64,000 nucleotides of DNA from Sodalinema lacuna_A (GCA_900149785.2 FSSI02000012.1:1-64000); one strand, 5' to 3'; positions 7,890 to 17,226 are shown, numbered from the stretch's first letter. The notes: a model not told the origin generated them from the sequence alone. Numbers and translations: made by a program.

Positions 7890-7972
7890 GTTGCGATGGG
7901 GTGTAATGAGGGATGAGGGCGGTAGATACAGGCAAACTGGCGGTTTTATTCTATCACAGGGATTTTGGGGGG

Positions 7973-8048
7973 AATGGGGAACAGGGAACAGGGAACTGGG
8001 AACTGGGAACAGGGAACAGGGAATAGGGAATAGGGAATGGGGGAGGGG
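7973..8048. repeat. Heptamer short tandem repeat array 3
   Basis: Units of GGGAACA, GGGAACT and GGGAATA between the divergent sulfotransferase (start 7889) and serine hydrolase (start 8134) genes. Read in the sulfotransferase direction it is TGTTCCC-type, about 85 bases from its ATG. Confidence 0.95.
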
Positions 8049-8133
8049 GAATTGATTGGGTTGGGGGTGTGGTTGTGGTTCGTGGGTGGGCTAGAATCGG
8101 TAACTGAACCTGCACCCTGTTGACTGTTCCCTT

Positions 8134-9513
8134 ATGTCTAATCCGCCGCCACGTCGTTTGAGTCGTTATGAGAGTTGGAGTCGCCGTCAATGGCGAACTC
8201 GGTTGCAGGCTGGGACGGGGTCTCGTTCGTCTCGTCAGGGAGTCAGTGATAGGGCCAATAGTAAGGTGACGCCGATTTCGAGTCGGCGGCGACGACGGGA
8301 GAATCCGGTGAATTTGCCCACCACGCAGCGGCGGCGGGTGCGGCGAGACCCGATGTTGGGGAGTTCTGTGTCGTTTCCCTCTCGTCGTGGGGCTAGTGCC
8401 TATTTGCAGCGGGGGGTTCCGGGACAAATTCCGCTACCGCCGCCGAGTCCTCGTCAACGTCGTCAGGGGGCTGCGTCGGGGAGTCGCCCGGGCCAGGGAC
8501 GGCCGAGGGCGCAACGGCAGCGGCAGCGGCGGTTGCCGGTTCCGGCCCCCTTGTTGCCGATGCTGTATGGGGCGCGGTTGGCGATTGCTGGGATTGGCTT
8601 GAGTGCGGTGGCGGGGACGTTGATGGCCCTATGGACTCCGGTGGAGGGGGAGGTGTTGTCTGAGGCGGAGTCTCAGGAGAGGGTGACGGCGGCGACGCCG
8701 GGGTCGTTGCGGCAGTCGTTGGGCCGGGAGTTGACGGGGTTGGATAGCCAGTTGCAGGAGTTGTTGGGGCAGTATCCGGAGTTGACGCCGGGCATTATGG
8801 TGGTGGATGTGGCCACGGGGGATTATGTGCGCATCGGGGAGGGGTCGGTGTTTGCGGCGGCCAGTACGATTAAGGTGCCGATTTTGGTGGCGTTTTTCCA
8901 GGCGGTGGATGCGGGACAGGTGCAACTGGAGGAACGGTTACGGTTGGAGGAGTCCCATATTCAGGGGGGGTCGGGCAGTTTGCAATATGAGGCGCCGGGG
9001 TTGGAACTCTCGGCGTTGGAGGTGGCGACGTTGATGATTGTTGAGAGTGATAATACGGCGACGAATCTGCTGATTGACCGTTTGGGGGGATTCGCGGCGT
9101 TGAATGACCGGTTCCGTCAGTGGGGGATGCGAGAGACGGTGTTGGAGGATTGGTTGCCGGATGTGCAGGGGACGAATCAGACGACGCCTGAGGAGTTGGC
9201 GGGCCTGTTGGGTCAGATTGAACGGGGGGAGTTGCTGTCGATGGGGAGTCGCGACAGGCTGTTGCGGATTATGATGATGACGGAGAATGATACGCTATTG
9301 CCCCAGGGGTTGGGGACGGGAGCGGTGATTGCCCACAAGACGGGGAATTTGCGGGGAGTTTTGGCGGATGCGGGGTTGGTGGATGTGCCGAATGGTCAGC
9401 GGTATGTGGTGGTGGCGTTGGTGGAACGTCCGGAATACGACGACCGCGCCGTTGAGTTGATTCGGGAACTCTCGGCGCGGGTGTATGGGTATTTTAGTCA
9501 AGCGACTTTGTAA
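8134..9513 (+). CDS. Membrane-anchored serine hydrolase, class A beta-lactamase fold
   Basis: A 459-aa protein in three parts. Residues 1-140 are extremely rich in Arg, Ser, Pro and Gln and should face the cytoplasm. Residues 141-167 form one membrane segment. The rest is a class A beta-lactamase-like domain with S244-T-I-K247 (SxxK), S305-D-N307 (SDN) and K402-T-G (KTG). Class A enzymes hydrolyse beta-lactams or act on peptidoglycan; in cyanobacteria such proteins are common and usually not proven resistance factors. The N-terminal tail is unusual and low-complexity. It is divergent from the sulfotransferase gene. Confidence 0.85.
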   Translation: MSNPPPRRLSRYESWSRRQWRTRLQAGTGSRSSRQGVSDRANSKVTPISSRRRRRENPVNLPTTQRRRVRRDPMLGSSVSFPSRRGASAYLQRGVPGQIPLPPPSPRQRRQGAASGSRPGQGRPRAQRQRQRRLPVPAPLLPMLYGARLAIAGIGLSAVAGTLMALWTPVEGEVLSEAESQERVTAATPGSLRQSLGRELTGLDSQLQELLGQYPELTPGIMVVDVATGDYVRIGEGSVFAAASTIKVPILVAFFQAVDAGQVQLEERLRLEESHIQGGSGSLQYEAPGLELSALEVATLMIVESDNTATNLLIDRLGGFAALNDRFRQWGMRETVLEDWLPDVQGTNQTTPEELAGLLGQIERGELLSMGSRDRLLRIMMMTENDTLLPQGLGTGAVIAHKTGNLRGVLADAGLVDVPNGQRYVVVALVERPEYDDRAVELIRELSARVYGYFSQATL

Positions 9514-9574
9514 TCAGAGTAATGACTAGAATGTTTACTAGAATATTTGAAATTAGCTGGTTAGGGATGTACAG

Positions 9575-10732
9575 CTACGACAAAACCCTCTGAACTCGAT
9601 CCTTCAATGTTCTTAACAATTTCTTCGTTTTGTTGCGATTGATGCAGTTCGTCAAAGCATCGACCCAAGACTCTTTGATATTACGTTTTTGAGCTTCTTG
9701 TAAGAGGAGATCAAATTCAATACACTGTGATGGGCTTCTAAGTCGAACTGCCTGAATTTCAGCGTCCGTAACATCATCATCAAAACAGGCAGGTAAACCG
9801 AGTCCTAAAACCCTAAAGTTCAAAATGGTTCTGATGCATTTTTCGCACTTTCCACAGTTCCTATCTTTTTCGGCACCTTGCCAACAAACTCGTAGGTTTT
9901 CAAGACACTCTCCCCAATTGGACAATTCTTGAACCTTCTGCGTTCTTGAAAAAGCTGCTCCATCATGGATGATTTTCAGATTACTATTGGAAAGTAGATG
10001 ATCAACAATCGGATGAGATCCCCATATAGATGGTAGCTGTTGATAAGGATCTGTACTAGCAACTAGGCCAACATTAAATTCCCTGCGAAGTAGCATCATC
10101 ACAGAAGCCACCGCCGCACCGTGGGAAAATTCCCAATTTTGGGGTAGTTCCCTTAGATTAGTCGAAACCGTGACCAGATCTACCCCTAAGCTATCTAACA
10201 TGATTTTAGAGCGACTGGATGCTTTATCAAACGTGATAGACTCGCCTAAGGGAATGTCAAACCCATGGACCATTAAACCTGCCTTTAAATGTCGAGTCCA
10301 ACGACCACAGTTTTGAGTTGCATGACGAAAAGCTGTAAAGCAACTATCTACCCCACCTGAAAAAGAGCAAATAGCTCGCTCATCTAACGCTTGACCTGCC
10401 GGATCTTCTTGCTCTTCGTCGGCTGTTATCTCTATAGGATGATACTGTTGCGGACACCAGCAAGACCATATGGCCTGGTACTCAGTTAAATTTTGAAGTA
10501 GTGATGGTGAGACTTTCCCATGAATATGCATAGACTCGCACCGATTCATAGCCAAGAAAAGAGTGGCGAGGACAAAGGGATCGCTACTATCAGTTATATA
10601 ATCCTGATAAACTTCAGGAAACTTATAGAAAATGGCTTTTTGACTCCCATTAGGGTACTCCAAGTTCGCCAAGATCTGACAGTCACTAGACTGACGAGTT
10701 AGACCCTCGTACCAAATATGAATCTTTCTCAT
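9575..10732 (-). CDS. QueC-like PP-loop ATPase family protein
   Basis: A 385-aa protein with a PP-loop SFSGGVDS at residues 123-130, the signature of ATP pyrophosphatases that adenylate a substrate carboxylate or amide. The later CGKCEKCIRT gives a QueC-type Cys cluster for zinc. Unlike QueC (about 225 aa) it has a 120-residue N-terminal domain and a helical C-terminus. No queuosine or preQ0 genes are nearby. Similar QueC-like proteins occur in glycan loci and in defence systems (QatC, type IV CBASS), but no Qat or CBASS partner is adjacent. The region is AT-richer than its neighbours, suggesting acquisition. It lies about 100 bases after the RTX gene on the same strand. Confidence 0.7.
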   Translation of the reverse strand: MRKIHIWYEGLTRQSSDCQILANLEYPNGSQKAIFYKFPEVYQDYITDSSDPFVLATLFLAMNRCESMHIHGKVSPSLLQNLTEYQAIWSCWCPQQYHPIEITADEEQEDPAGQALDERAICSFSGGVDSCFTAFRHATQNCGRWTRHLKAGLMVHGFDIPLGESITFDKASSRSKIMLDSLGVDLVTVSTNLRELPQNWEFSHGAAVASVMMLLRREFNVGLVASTDPYQQLPSIWGSHPIVDHLLSNSNLKIIHDGAAFSRTQKVQELSNWGECLENLRVCWQGAEKDRNCGKCEKCIRTILNFRVLGLGLPACFDDDVTDAEIQAVRLRSPSQCIEFDLLLQEAQKRNIKESWVDALTNCINRNKTKKLLRTLKDRVQRVLS

Positions 10733-10835
10733 AACGTTAGCCTAATAAAATGCTCAAGACGATCTCGGACATCAGAGTTATAATTGACCGTTTTGAGTAG
10801 GGTGTAAGCATCAATTTTCTGATTCCTTATTTTTC

Positions 10836-13800
10836 CTAAATGATGTCAAACGTGTCAACTGTGAAGTTCGCAACAAAATTGTTATACGTATTAGATGCTG
10901 CTGGTAGATCGGTATCCGGGTTATTGATAACCAGTGGAGTAATTCCCATACGATCATTTTCTCCAGAACCAGCACCATCTAATTTAAAGTCTAAAACTAC
11001 GTAGGGTACAATGTTACCGTCTAACATACGGGGGTAAACCACAATTGCTGGTCTGTTATTTGCTCCTAATTGAGCATTAATAGTTGCGTCAATTTCACTA
11101 AAATTGTAAGCGCGTTGAGTATCGATAGATTGCCAAATAAGGATGTCTCCACTGGAAATATCTGTTCCTCCTGCTCCTAGAGAGTTAACCACCGTTACAC
11201 CACTCAAAGACCCTCCAAAATTGCTGAGATCAAAGTACGTATTAGTCCCATCATCAAAAACAATCCTATCTGTTAGGGGATCAAAGCCTTCAACTTCGCC
11301 GCCAAAGTTCCGATCTGCAAAATTACGATATCTGATAACATCCCGACCACCATCAGATAGATCCAAAGTTTGATCTGTCCCTCCCGGCATCAGTGTGTCA
11401 TCCCCATCGGAACCGATAATTGTTTGGTTATCGCCAGTACCCTGCAAAATGTTGATTTCGCCGTTCACACCCCGAATTTCACCGCTCGCAGGATTTATAA
11501 GATTCACATTAACGGTTGCCGCTTCAGAGGTTTCTGAGCCATCAGTGATGGTGTAGGTAAAAGAAGAATCACCAATACTCCAACCTGTGATACGATCGCC
11601 ACCCAAAGTTGCACCAGTCACATTGTCGATAGAAATAGTCTCTCCATCATCATTAGCCAGCAATGCAGAGACAGGAATGAAGTCAATGTTGCTGGTGACA
11701 TTAACTGTGTCAGAGTTAGCTTTCAAGGTAATGACTTCTACCGTAGCATTTTGCACATCATCCTCGGCACTGAAGGGACTGATTTCACCCCCCGCACCTA
11801 ATTCAATGATATCACCCGCCGTCGGCTCACCCGTCTGATCCCAAGCCCGAAACTCAATGTTTGGTGCTGGTAAATCAGCATCAAAATTCTCATTAGGAAC
11901 AAACCGAACTTTAGTTTCGGCATCTGCGGCGAGTAGCAAACCATGACCTCCAGGGATGCTGGCAATACTACTCCAAGTGTCAGTATCTGATTGTTTATAT
12001 TGCCAAGTGCCATCACCTGTTACTTCGGTAACAGCGATCCCTTCCTTGGAGTCTTTATCATCATCATCAATAATCGGATCATTACTGTCATCCTTTAGAA
12101 TATCTTGAACCAAAACCCCCCCATGGTCTTGGTTAGTCGCTTGAATGGACTTAATTGGCACGACCGGCCCAGTTGACTCGACAAAGGTTGGGGCATCATT
12201 GATGGATAGAGACATTACCTCAGTCGTAGCCTCAACAATATCGTTGAGACGATCATCCACTTGCAAAGTAATCGTCACAGTCTGCGTCTGACCTACCTCA
12301 ACCTCATCCTTAGCAGGTTGGAATGTTAAAGCCTGAACCGCATCTTCGGCATCCTCTGGCTTCCCAGTAAATTTATACTCATCTCCTGAGACATCCCAGC
12401 CATCCTCCAACCCAATAAACTCACCAGCATCACCAGTATTAGGATTCAAGGTAATAGTGATATCCACCTCCTCTTCGTTGTCCTGAGTTTGTTGATCACT
12501 GATGCTGACCCCAGTAAATAGCTCTTTGTTCTCGTTATCATTCACATCAAGAGTCCCAGCCAGATCCTCTATCTCAGGCGGCTTATTTTCATCGATATTC
12601 AGTGTGAGGATTACGTCTGGACCATTCAGATTATCGTCCGTTTCACTAAACCTAAATCGGATTTCCCGATCCTCATCAGTCAGACGATCAGAACGACTAT
12701 TTCCATCGGTATCATTGACATTGATGTAGGTTAAGGTTTTTAGACTATCCTTAACCTCCGTAATATTCAATCGATCAGCATCCTTAGGACTTAGGATGAC
12801 TCGATGAGCATTGGTTGCTCCTGACCACGGTCCTGCTCCTGAAGTCGGACCCTTCTCGATCGCAAAATTATCGTTATCATCAGTAATCTGAATCTCTTCT
12901 GTTTTGGTCGCGTTAGAAGGACCGTTATTCGGAATGGGAGACAGCTGCATTCCGAACTGGCGTAGACCCTTATCTCCCCCCCAGAGATATAGATTGTCGA
13001 ACTTGAGTTGATTTGATCCGTCGCCAAAAATTTCAAAGCGACCGGACTGATTCTCAACAAAGGTCACTGTTGCTGTAAACGTCCCAATCTCTTCGACATT
13101 GAGATCCAGAATAGGAGATGACGATGGAGTCACATCAAGTTCAATCTTCGCTGATTCCTCTGACTCCTTACCAAACTCATCACGGGCAATGAATAAAAAT
13201 TCATCTTTTCCCTGAAAATCTGAGCGAGGTGTATACGTATATACTCCTGTTTCTTCATTGAGATCAAGGCGTCCAAATTGCGGACCAGACCCATCAAGCT
13301 CGAACGTGATAGAGTCATCATCGGGATCAGTTCCGGTAAGCTGCTCAGTGACAGATTCGGCCTGCCCTAAGGTGATTGAAGCACCTGAAACGGTCGGAGG
13401 GCGATTATCTGGGTCACCTGAGCCGTCATCACCTGAGCCGTCATCACCTGAGCCGTCATCACCTGTACCCGTTCCAGGGTCATCACCGTCTCCCGGCTCC
13501 TCCCCTCCTGTTCCAGGGTCATCCGGGTCATCCTCATCCACCGGCGGCTCAACTACCGGCGGAGTTCCCGGTCCCGGCGTCGGTGGCGGCTGCGGGTCCG
13601 TCGTCGTGTCCCCAGGGTCCGGTGCAGGGGGTAACTCATCTTCAGGGTCAACTTCGGGAGGCTGTGGCGGGCCGGGGTCTGGGGTATCCGAGGGGACAAT
13701 CTCTTCGGTGAAACTCTCATCAGTCAAGGCACTGCGGCGAACGTTGCGAATCACCGCCAGAAACTCCCCAGTGGCTAAGTTGCTGAGGACATAATTGCCG

Positions 13801-14408
13801 CGAGTGGAGTTGGCATCAGTGCGGACAAAGGCAATGTTAATGGCAGACTTGTCTAAGGTTTGTCCATCGGGTCCCCCGACGAGAGCCAGCTTATCATTGG
13901 GTTTGAAGCGTAAAATCTGTTCAGCATCAGCAATCTCAGGACCCCCCTGATTGATGTTGATGACGAAGATATTTTCCCCGGTTCCGCCAATCAGGACATC
14001 GGCCCCTCGATCGCCGGAGACAACATTATTACCCCGTTCGGCCCAAATGGTATCGTTTGCTTGTCCGCCATAGAGAAAGTCGTTCCCCAAACCTGCCACG
14101 AGGACATCGCCACCATCGTTGCCAAAGAGGAAATTCTCACCATCTACGGCAAACAGCGTATCATCTCCGATATCGCCGCTGAGAATGTTATTCTGTTCGT
14201 TACCAAAAAGCTGATCATTATCCCGTCCCCCCAGCAGGGTATCCTGGCCTCGGCCGGCCCGCAGGATATCGTTGCCCTGATTGCCGAAGATGATGTTATC
14301 ACCTCGACCAGCAACAACGCTGTCATCGCCGCTTAGGGCAACAATGGTGTCATCGCCAAGGGTTCCAACGAGGACATCGGGGTTTTCGCTTCCGGTGATA
14401 ATCGGCAT
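10836..14408 (-). CDS. Large RTX/cadherin-like repeat protein, probably secreted
   Basis: A 1190-aa acidic protein. Residues 1-160 are RTX nonapeptides (GNDTIW, GDDTLF, GGRDNDQLFG types) that bind calcium. Residues about 230-330 are a Pro/Asp/Gly linker including three GDDGS units encoded by a 15-bp repeat. From 335 to about 1000 come several Ig- or cadherin-like beta domains (for example YTYTPRSDFQGKDEF). A second RTX-like patch (IIGSDGDDTLMPGG) lies near 1005. There is no Sec signal, so type I secretion is likely, though RTX repeats at the N-terminus are unusual. Adhesion or sheath formation is inferred. No type I secretion genes are in the window. Confidence 0.8.
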   Translation of the reverse strand: MPIITGSENPDVLVGTLGDDTIVALSGDDSVVAGRGDNIIFGNQGNDILRAGRGQDTLLGGRDNDQLFGNEQNNILSGDIGDDTLFAVDGENFLFGNDGGDVLVAGLGNDFLYGGQANDTIWAERGNNVVSGDRGADVLIGGTGENIFVININQGGPEIADAEQILRFKPNDKLALVGGPDGQTLDKSAINIAFVRTDANSTRGNYVLSNLATGEFLAVIRNVRRSALTDESFTEEIVPSDTPDPGPPQPPEVDPEDELPPAPDPGDTTTDPQPPPTPGPGTPPVVEPPVDEDDPDDPGTGGEEPGDGDDPGTGTGDDGSGDDGSGDDGSGDPDNRPPTVSGASITLGQAESVTEQLTGTDPDDDSITFELDGSGPQFGRLDLNEETGVYTYTPRSDFQGKDEFLFIARDEFGKESEESAKIELDVTPSSSPILDLNVEEIGTFTATVTFVENQSGRFEIFGDGSNQLKFDNLYLWGGDKGLRQFGMQLSPIPNNGPSNATKTEEIQITDDNDNFAIEKGPTSGAGPWSGATNAHRVILSPKDADRLNITEVKDSLKTLTYINVNDTDGNSRSDRLTDEDREIRFRFSETDDNLNGPDVILTLNIDENKPPEIEDLAGTLDVNDNENKELFTGVSISDQQTQDNEEEVDITITLNPNTGDAGEFIGLEDGWDVSGDEYKFTGKPEDAEDAVQALTFQPAKDEVEVGQTQTVTITLQVDDRLNDIVEATTEVMSLSINDAPTFVESTGPVVPIKSIQATNQDHGGVLVQDILKDDSNDPIIDDDDKDSKEGIAVTEVTGDGTWQYKQSDTDTWSSIASIPGGHGLLLAADAETKVRFVPNENFDADLPAPNIEFRAWDQTGEPTAGDIIELGAGGEISPFSAEDDVQNATVEVITLKANSDTVNVTSNIDFIPVSALLANDDGETISIDNVTGATLGGDRITGWSIGDSSFTYTITDGSETSEAATVNVNLINPASGEIRGVNGEINILQGTGDNQTIIGSDGDDTLMPGGTDQTLDLSDGGRDVIRYRNFADRNFGGEVEGFDPLTDRIVFDDGTNTYFDLSNFGGSLSGVTVVNSLGAGGTDISSGDILIWQSIDTQRAYNFSEIDATINAQLGANNRPAIVVYPRMLDGNIVPYVVLDFKLDGAGSGENDRMGITPLVINNPDTDLPAASNTYNNFVANFTVDTFDII
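13415..13465. repeat. 15-bp in-frame tandem repeat in the RTX gene linker
   Basis: Three copies of CACCTGAGCCGTCAT, then a partial one. They encode repeated GDDGS blocks in the linker of the RTX/cadherin protein. The period is a multiple of three, so copy-number change would keep the frame. Confidence 0.9.
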
Positions 14409-14580
14409 GGCGTGTTAATGGGGGTGTGAGGGCTGGAGATAACAGAGACAAGAACGAGACGATACGCCTCTTCTTCTTTTATACCCTCTTGTCGTTGGAG
14501 AACGCGCATTTGTTCCCCCAGGAGTGCAGGAAATCAGGAAATTTTTATAAATCTTTATAGTTGGGATTGGAGAACTGAAG

Positions 14581-15840
14581 TTAGCCAGTCTCGACAACCG
14601 ACCCCAACCGCCGCATGGCTTCGACTAACGCTTCTGGGGTGGCGGTGAGGCTGATGCGTAAACATTGGTGTTTGTGGGGCCAGTCCTCCCGCAAACCGGG
14701 GAAAAACGGCTCTCCAGGAACCACAATTACGCCAGCTTGTTTGAGTTCATTGTAGAGGTGGCGATCGCTCGTGGGCAAGTCCCGGAACCAAATCCAGGCA
14801 AAAATCGACCCTTCTCCCGCATGAAGGAACCAGGAGAGGCTTTTCGGCATTTCTTGCTGTAAGGCTTCCGCCAAAACGGCATATTTGCGTTGATAATGGG
14901 GACGAATCACCGATTCAGACAGATGGGCCAGTTGTCCCGAAGCGATGGCCCGCGCGGCGATGGCTTGTCCATAACGGGAGGAATGGATACAAGCATTGGT
15001 CTGGAATGACTGTAACACGTTGATGATGTCTTCGCGGGCGATCGCCACCCCCACTCGTTCCCCCGGAAGTCCCGCTTTGGACAAACTCAGACAATGGACG
15101 ACATTGTCCCCCAACTGAGGCGTCATGGGGGTAAAGTTCAAGGCGGGAAACGGCGGTGCGTACGCCGAATCAATAAACACCGGTGCATCGTAACCGGCGG
15201 CTAAACTCGCAATTTTGCCCACTTCTTCATCACTGAGAACATTTCCCGTAGGATTACAGGGCCGGGAAAAAATAACGCAACCGGTGTCTTGGTTAATCTC
15301 CAACTGGCTAAAGTCAGGACGATATTTAAAGCGATGATTCTCCTCATCAATATCCAAACTGGGTTTATAGGACACCACAGCTTCGGGAACCAAACTCACG
15401 CCGCCATAGCCGGTGTAATCGGGACAAAGGGGAAGCACCACTTTTTTGAGGTTTCCGCCGGGGGTATAGCCGCCAAAGGCGTTGGCGGCGAAGAAATAAA
15501 TAGACTGGGAACCGGGGGTAATGAGGATATTACGAGGGGTGAGATTGGCCCCATAGCGTTGGTTAAAGTCGTTGGCGATGGCTTCGATGAGGGGTTGATA
15601 GCCTTGACTGGACCCATAACGACAGACCACTTCGCCATAATCGGAACTGGCCAGCAAGTCTTGAGTACAATCGCGCCACATCTGCTCAATTTCGGGCAAA
15701 ATCACGGGATTACCAGCACTGAGGTCGATAAACTCCCGTCCACCTCCTGATTGCAGGGTTTCGATAATATCTTTCATAATGGCCCGCACCCCGGTGAGGT
15801 GGGACATTTGTTGGCCGATGGTCGAGAGCTGTGGATTCAT
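14581..15840 (-). CDS. avtA: Valine--pyruvate transaminase
   Basis: A 419-aa PLP-dependent class I aminotransferase matching AvtA in length and order of motifs: DLSAGNPVILPEIE, GSQSIYFFAANAF, SRPCNPTGN, FIDSAYAPPFP, and the Schiff-base lysine in SLSKAGLPGER. It exchanges amino groups between alanine/valine and the 2-oxo acids in branched-chain amino acid metabolism in the cytoplasm. The ATG lies three bases from heptamer array 4, without a Shine-Dalgarno site. The four-helix protein gene lies upstream on the same strand. Confidence 0.9.
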   Translation of the reverse strand: MNPQLSTIGQQMSHLTGVRAIMKDIIETLQSGGGREFIDLSAGNPVILPEIEQMWRDCTQDLLASSDYGEVVCRYGSSQGYQPLIEAIANDFNQRYGANLTPRNILITPGSQSIYFFAANAFGGYTPGGNLKKVVLPLCPDYTGYGGVSLVPEAVVSYKPSLDIDEENHRFKYRPDFSQLEINQDTGCVIFSRPCNPTGNVLSDEEVGKIASLAAGYDAPVFIDSAYAPPFPALNFTPMTPQLGDNVVHCLSLSKAGLPGERVGVAIAREDIINVLQSFQTNACIHSSRYGQAIAARAIASGQLAHLSESVIRPHYQRKYAVLAEALQQEMPKSLSWFLHAGEGSIFAWIWFRDLPTSDRHLYNELKQAGVIVVPGEPFFPGLREDWPHKHQCLRISLTATPEALVEAMRRLGSVVETG

Positions 15841-15903
15841 GAGGGAACAGGGAACAGGGAACAGGGAACAGGGGGAAAGAAGGGAATAGGGAATAGGGAA
15901 TAG
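15841..15903. repeat. Heptamer short tandem repeat array 4
   Basis: GGGAACA then GGGAATA units occupy the full spacer between the four-helix gene stop and the avtA start. In the avtA mRNA the array reads TGTTCCC and ends 1-3 bases before the ATG. Confidence 0.95.
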
Positions 15904-15906
15904 GAT

Positions 15907-16269
15907 TTAGATTTCTAGTTTCTTGATTAGACTGGTTATCATTCGACTTTCTTCTTTTAAAAGCGGAACAATTTTATCTAATTCCTGCGATGTACATAAC
16001 CCAACTCGTTTTGCAACAATTAGGTGAGTTTCCAATTCATTTATGGAACCCCTGGCAATATTTAGAAACCGCAGATAATCTTTCCTGTATTGTCGTCCAT
16101 AGCCTTCTGCGATGTTCGCTGGTATGGAAGTCGCACTACGCCTTATCTGCTGAATCATACCATATAACTCTTCTTTTGGGAAGGTTTTTGTGATTAAGTA
16201 ACATTCTTCAGCAATGTCGATTCCCTTTTGCCAAATAAGCAATTCTTTGAAATCATTAATTGCAGCCAT
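15907..16269 (-). CDS. Four-helix bundle protein (23S rRNA IVS-encoded type)
   Basis: A 120-aa helical protein with the family hallmarks FKELLIWQKGIDIAEECY near the start, ELYGMIQQIRRSATSIPANIAEGYGR in the middle and SINELETHLIVAKRVG near residue 80. The family is named after open frames inside 23S rRNA intervening sequences but is widely found as free-standing genes of unknown role, often as pentamers, in cyanobacteria and Bacteroidetes. It lies between two heptamer arrays (15841-15903 and 16303-16385), a setting typical of a mobile or hypervariable site. No rRNA is nearby. Confidence 0.9.
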   Translation of the reverse strand: MAAINDFKELLIWQKGIDIAEECYLITKTFPKEELYGMIQQIRRSATSIPANIAEGYGRQYRKDYLRFLNIARGSINELETHLIVAKRVGLCTSQELDKIVPLLKEESRMITSLIKKLEI

Positions 16270-16302
16270 TTTGTTGTAAACCTCATAATTCGTTTAGGTT
16301 TG

Positions 16303-16385
16303 ACTGTTCCCTGTTCCCTGTTCCCTATTCCCTATTCCCTATTCCCTATTCCCTATTCCCTATTCCCTGTTCCCTGTTCCCTTCA
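16303..16385. repeat. Heptamer short tandem repeat array 5, overlapping the NUDIX stop
   Basis: TGTTCCC and TATTCCC units on the plus strand. It covers the last codons and stop of the NUDIX gene (16346) and continues to about 35 bases before the four-helix start. Relative to both genes it reads GGGAACA, opposite to the arrays at start codons. Confidence 0.95.
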
Positions 16386-16792
16386 ATGTAATCAATCAAA
16401 ACTCGTTGATGGGGTTTCCCAATTTTACGAACTTCTCCGGCTTTGGGGGAAAATTTTTTGCCTTGATGGACTTGTTCGGCGGTCCAGAGGTCTAAGTCTA
16501 GTCCTTCGCAGAGGTCTAAGTCTTGGATATCGACCGTCAGGGGTGCGTGGAAGACGTTGCGGATGAAGTCGCGATAGTGTTCCCGTCGGAATAACTCGAC
16601 GTAGGGAGGCTGATAGCGGATTTCTTCTTGAAGTTCTCGCATGACGGCGACTTCGGCTGGTTCGCCGGGTTCAACGGTTCCGCCGAAGAACGTCCATTGT
16701 CCGGGATAGACAATGGTGGGGATGTCATCTCGTAGTTGCATGAGATAGCGATCGTTTTGATGGAGAATGGCGATCGCAACTTCTTTAACCAT
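16346..16792 (-). CDS. NUDIX hydrolase with repeat-encoded C-terminal tail
   Basis: A 148-aa NUDIX enzyme. The box begins at G38 and gives G-x5-E44-x7-R52-E-L-Q-E56-E57, with a Tyr/Arg pair where the last Gly is usual. The family cleaves nucleoside diphosphates linked to another group, using Mg2+; the substrate is unknown. The last eleven residues (GNREQGIGNRE) are translated heptamer repeat: the natural stop seems to have been lost and the gene now ends at a TAG created by GGGAATAG. The start ATG at 16792 gives the normal MVKEVAIAIL first strand. Confidence 0.85.
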   Translation of the reverse strand: MVKEVAIAILHQNDRYLMQLRDDIPTIVYPGQWTFFGGTVEPGEPAEVAVMRELQEEIRYQPPYVELFRREHYRDFIRNVFHAPLTVDIQDLDLCEGLDLDLWTAEQVHQGKKFSPKAGEVRKIGKPHQRVLIDYIEGNREQGIGNRE

Positions 16793-16820
16793 GAGTCAGA
16801 TAGGACGAGAATGAGGGGGG

Positions 16821-17210
16821 TTATTGGGGGGTTCGTTGCTGTTCTTGTAGATAGCGTTCTCCGTAATCTTGTTGGTTAATCAGAATTTCTCGCTGTTCTA
16901 GGGTTCCTTGTACTTGTAGGGACTCCCCGGCTTCGGGAAGGCCATCGTCGGAAATAACCCAGATTTCCCCAGTCTCATCTTGCAAGAGATAGGCCCCTGC
17001 GTCTAATAGGGGAGCGCGATCGCCGACAACCCCCTCCACCGTCACCTCACTTCCCAAAGTCTCCTCTGAGAGCCTCTCGATGGGAGTGACACTCACGCTT
17101 AAGTCTAAGGGGGTTCCACAGCCGCTGAGGAGGAGTAACCCCGAAAGCAGGGGAATCAGAGGGCGATTAAAACGAGGCAGAAATGATACGGTAGTGACGG
17201 TCAATCGCAC
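16821..17210 (-). CDS. Putative lipoprotein with OB-like domain
   Basis: A 129-aa protein. The N-terminus has basic residues, a hydrophobic stretch and a lipobox LLLSGCG, so Cys31 should be lipidated and the protein anchored in a membrane. The mature part (VTVEGVVGDRAPLLD, GAYLLQDETGEIWVIS, LQVQGTLEQREI) has the strand pattern of a small OB-fold domain as in YgiW/NirD-like proteins. The start is a GTG at 17210, only 16 bases from the divergent folD start, so their promoters must overlap each other's coding ends. Function unknown. Confidence 0.75.
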   Translation of the reverse strand: MRLTVTTVSFLPRFNRPLIPLLSGLLLLSGCGTPLDLSVSVTPIERLSEETLGSEVTVEGVVGDRAPLLDAGAYLLQDETGEIWVISDDGLPEAGESLQVQGTLEQREILINQQDYGERYLQEQQRTPQ

Positions 17211-17226
17211 AATACTCCCTGGTTCA

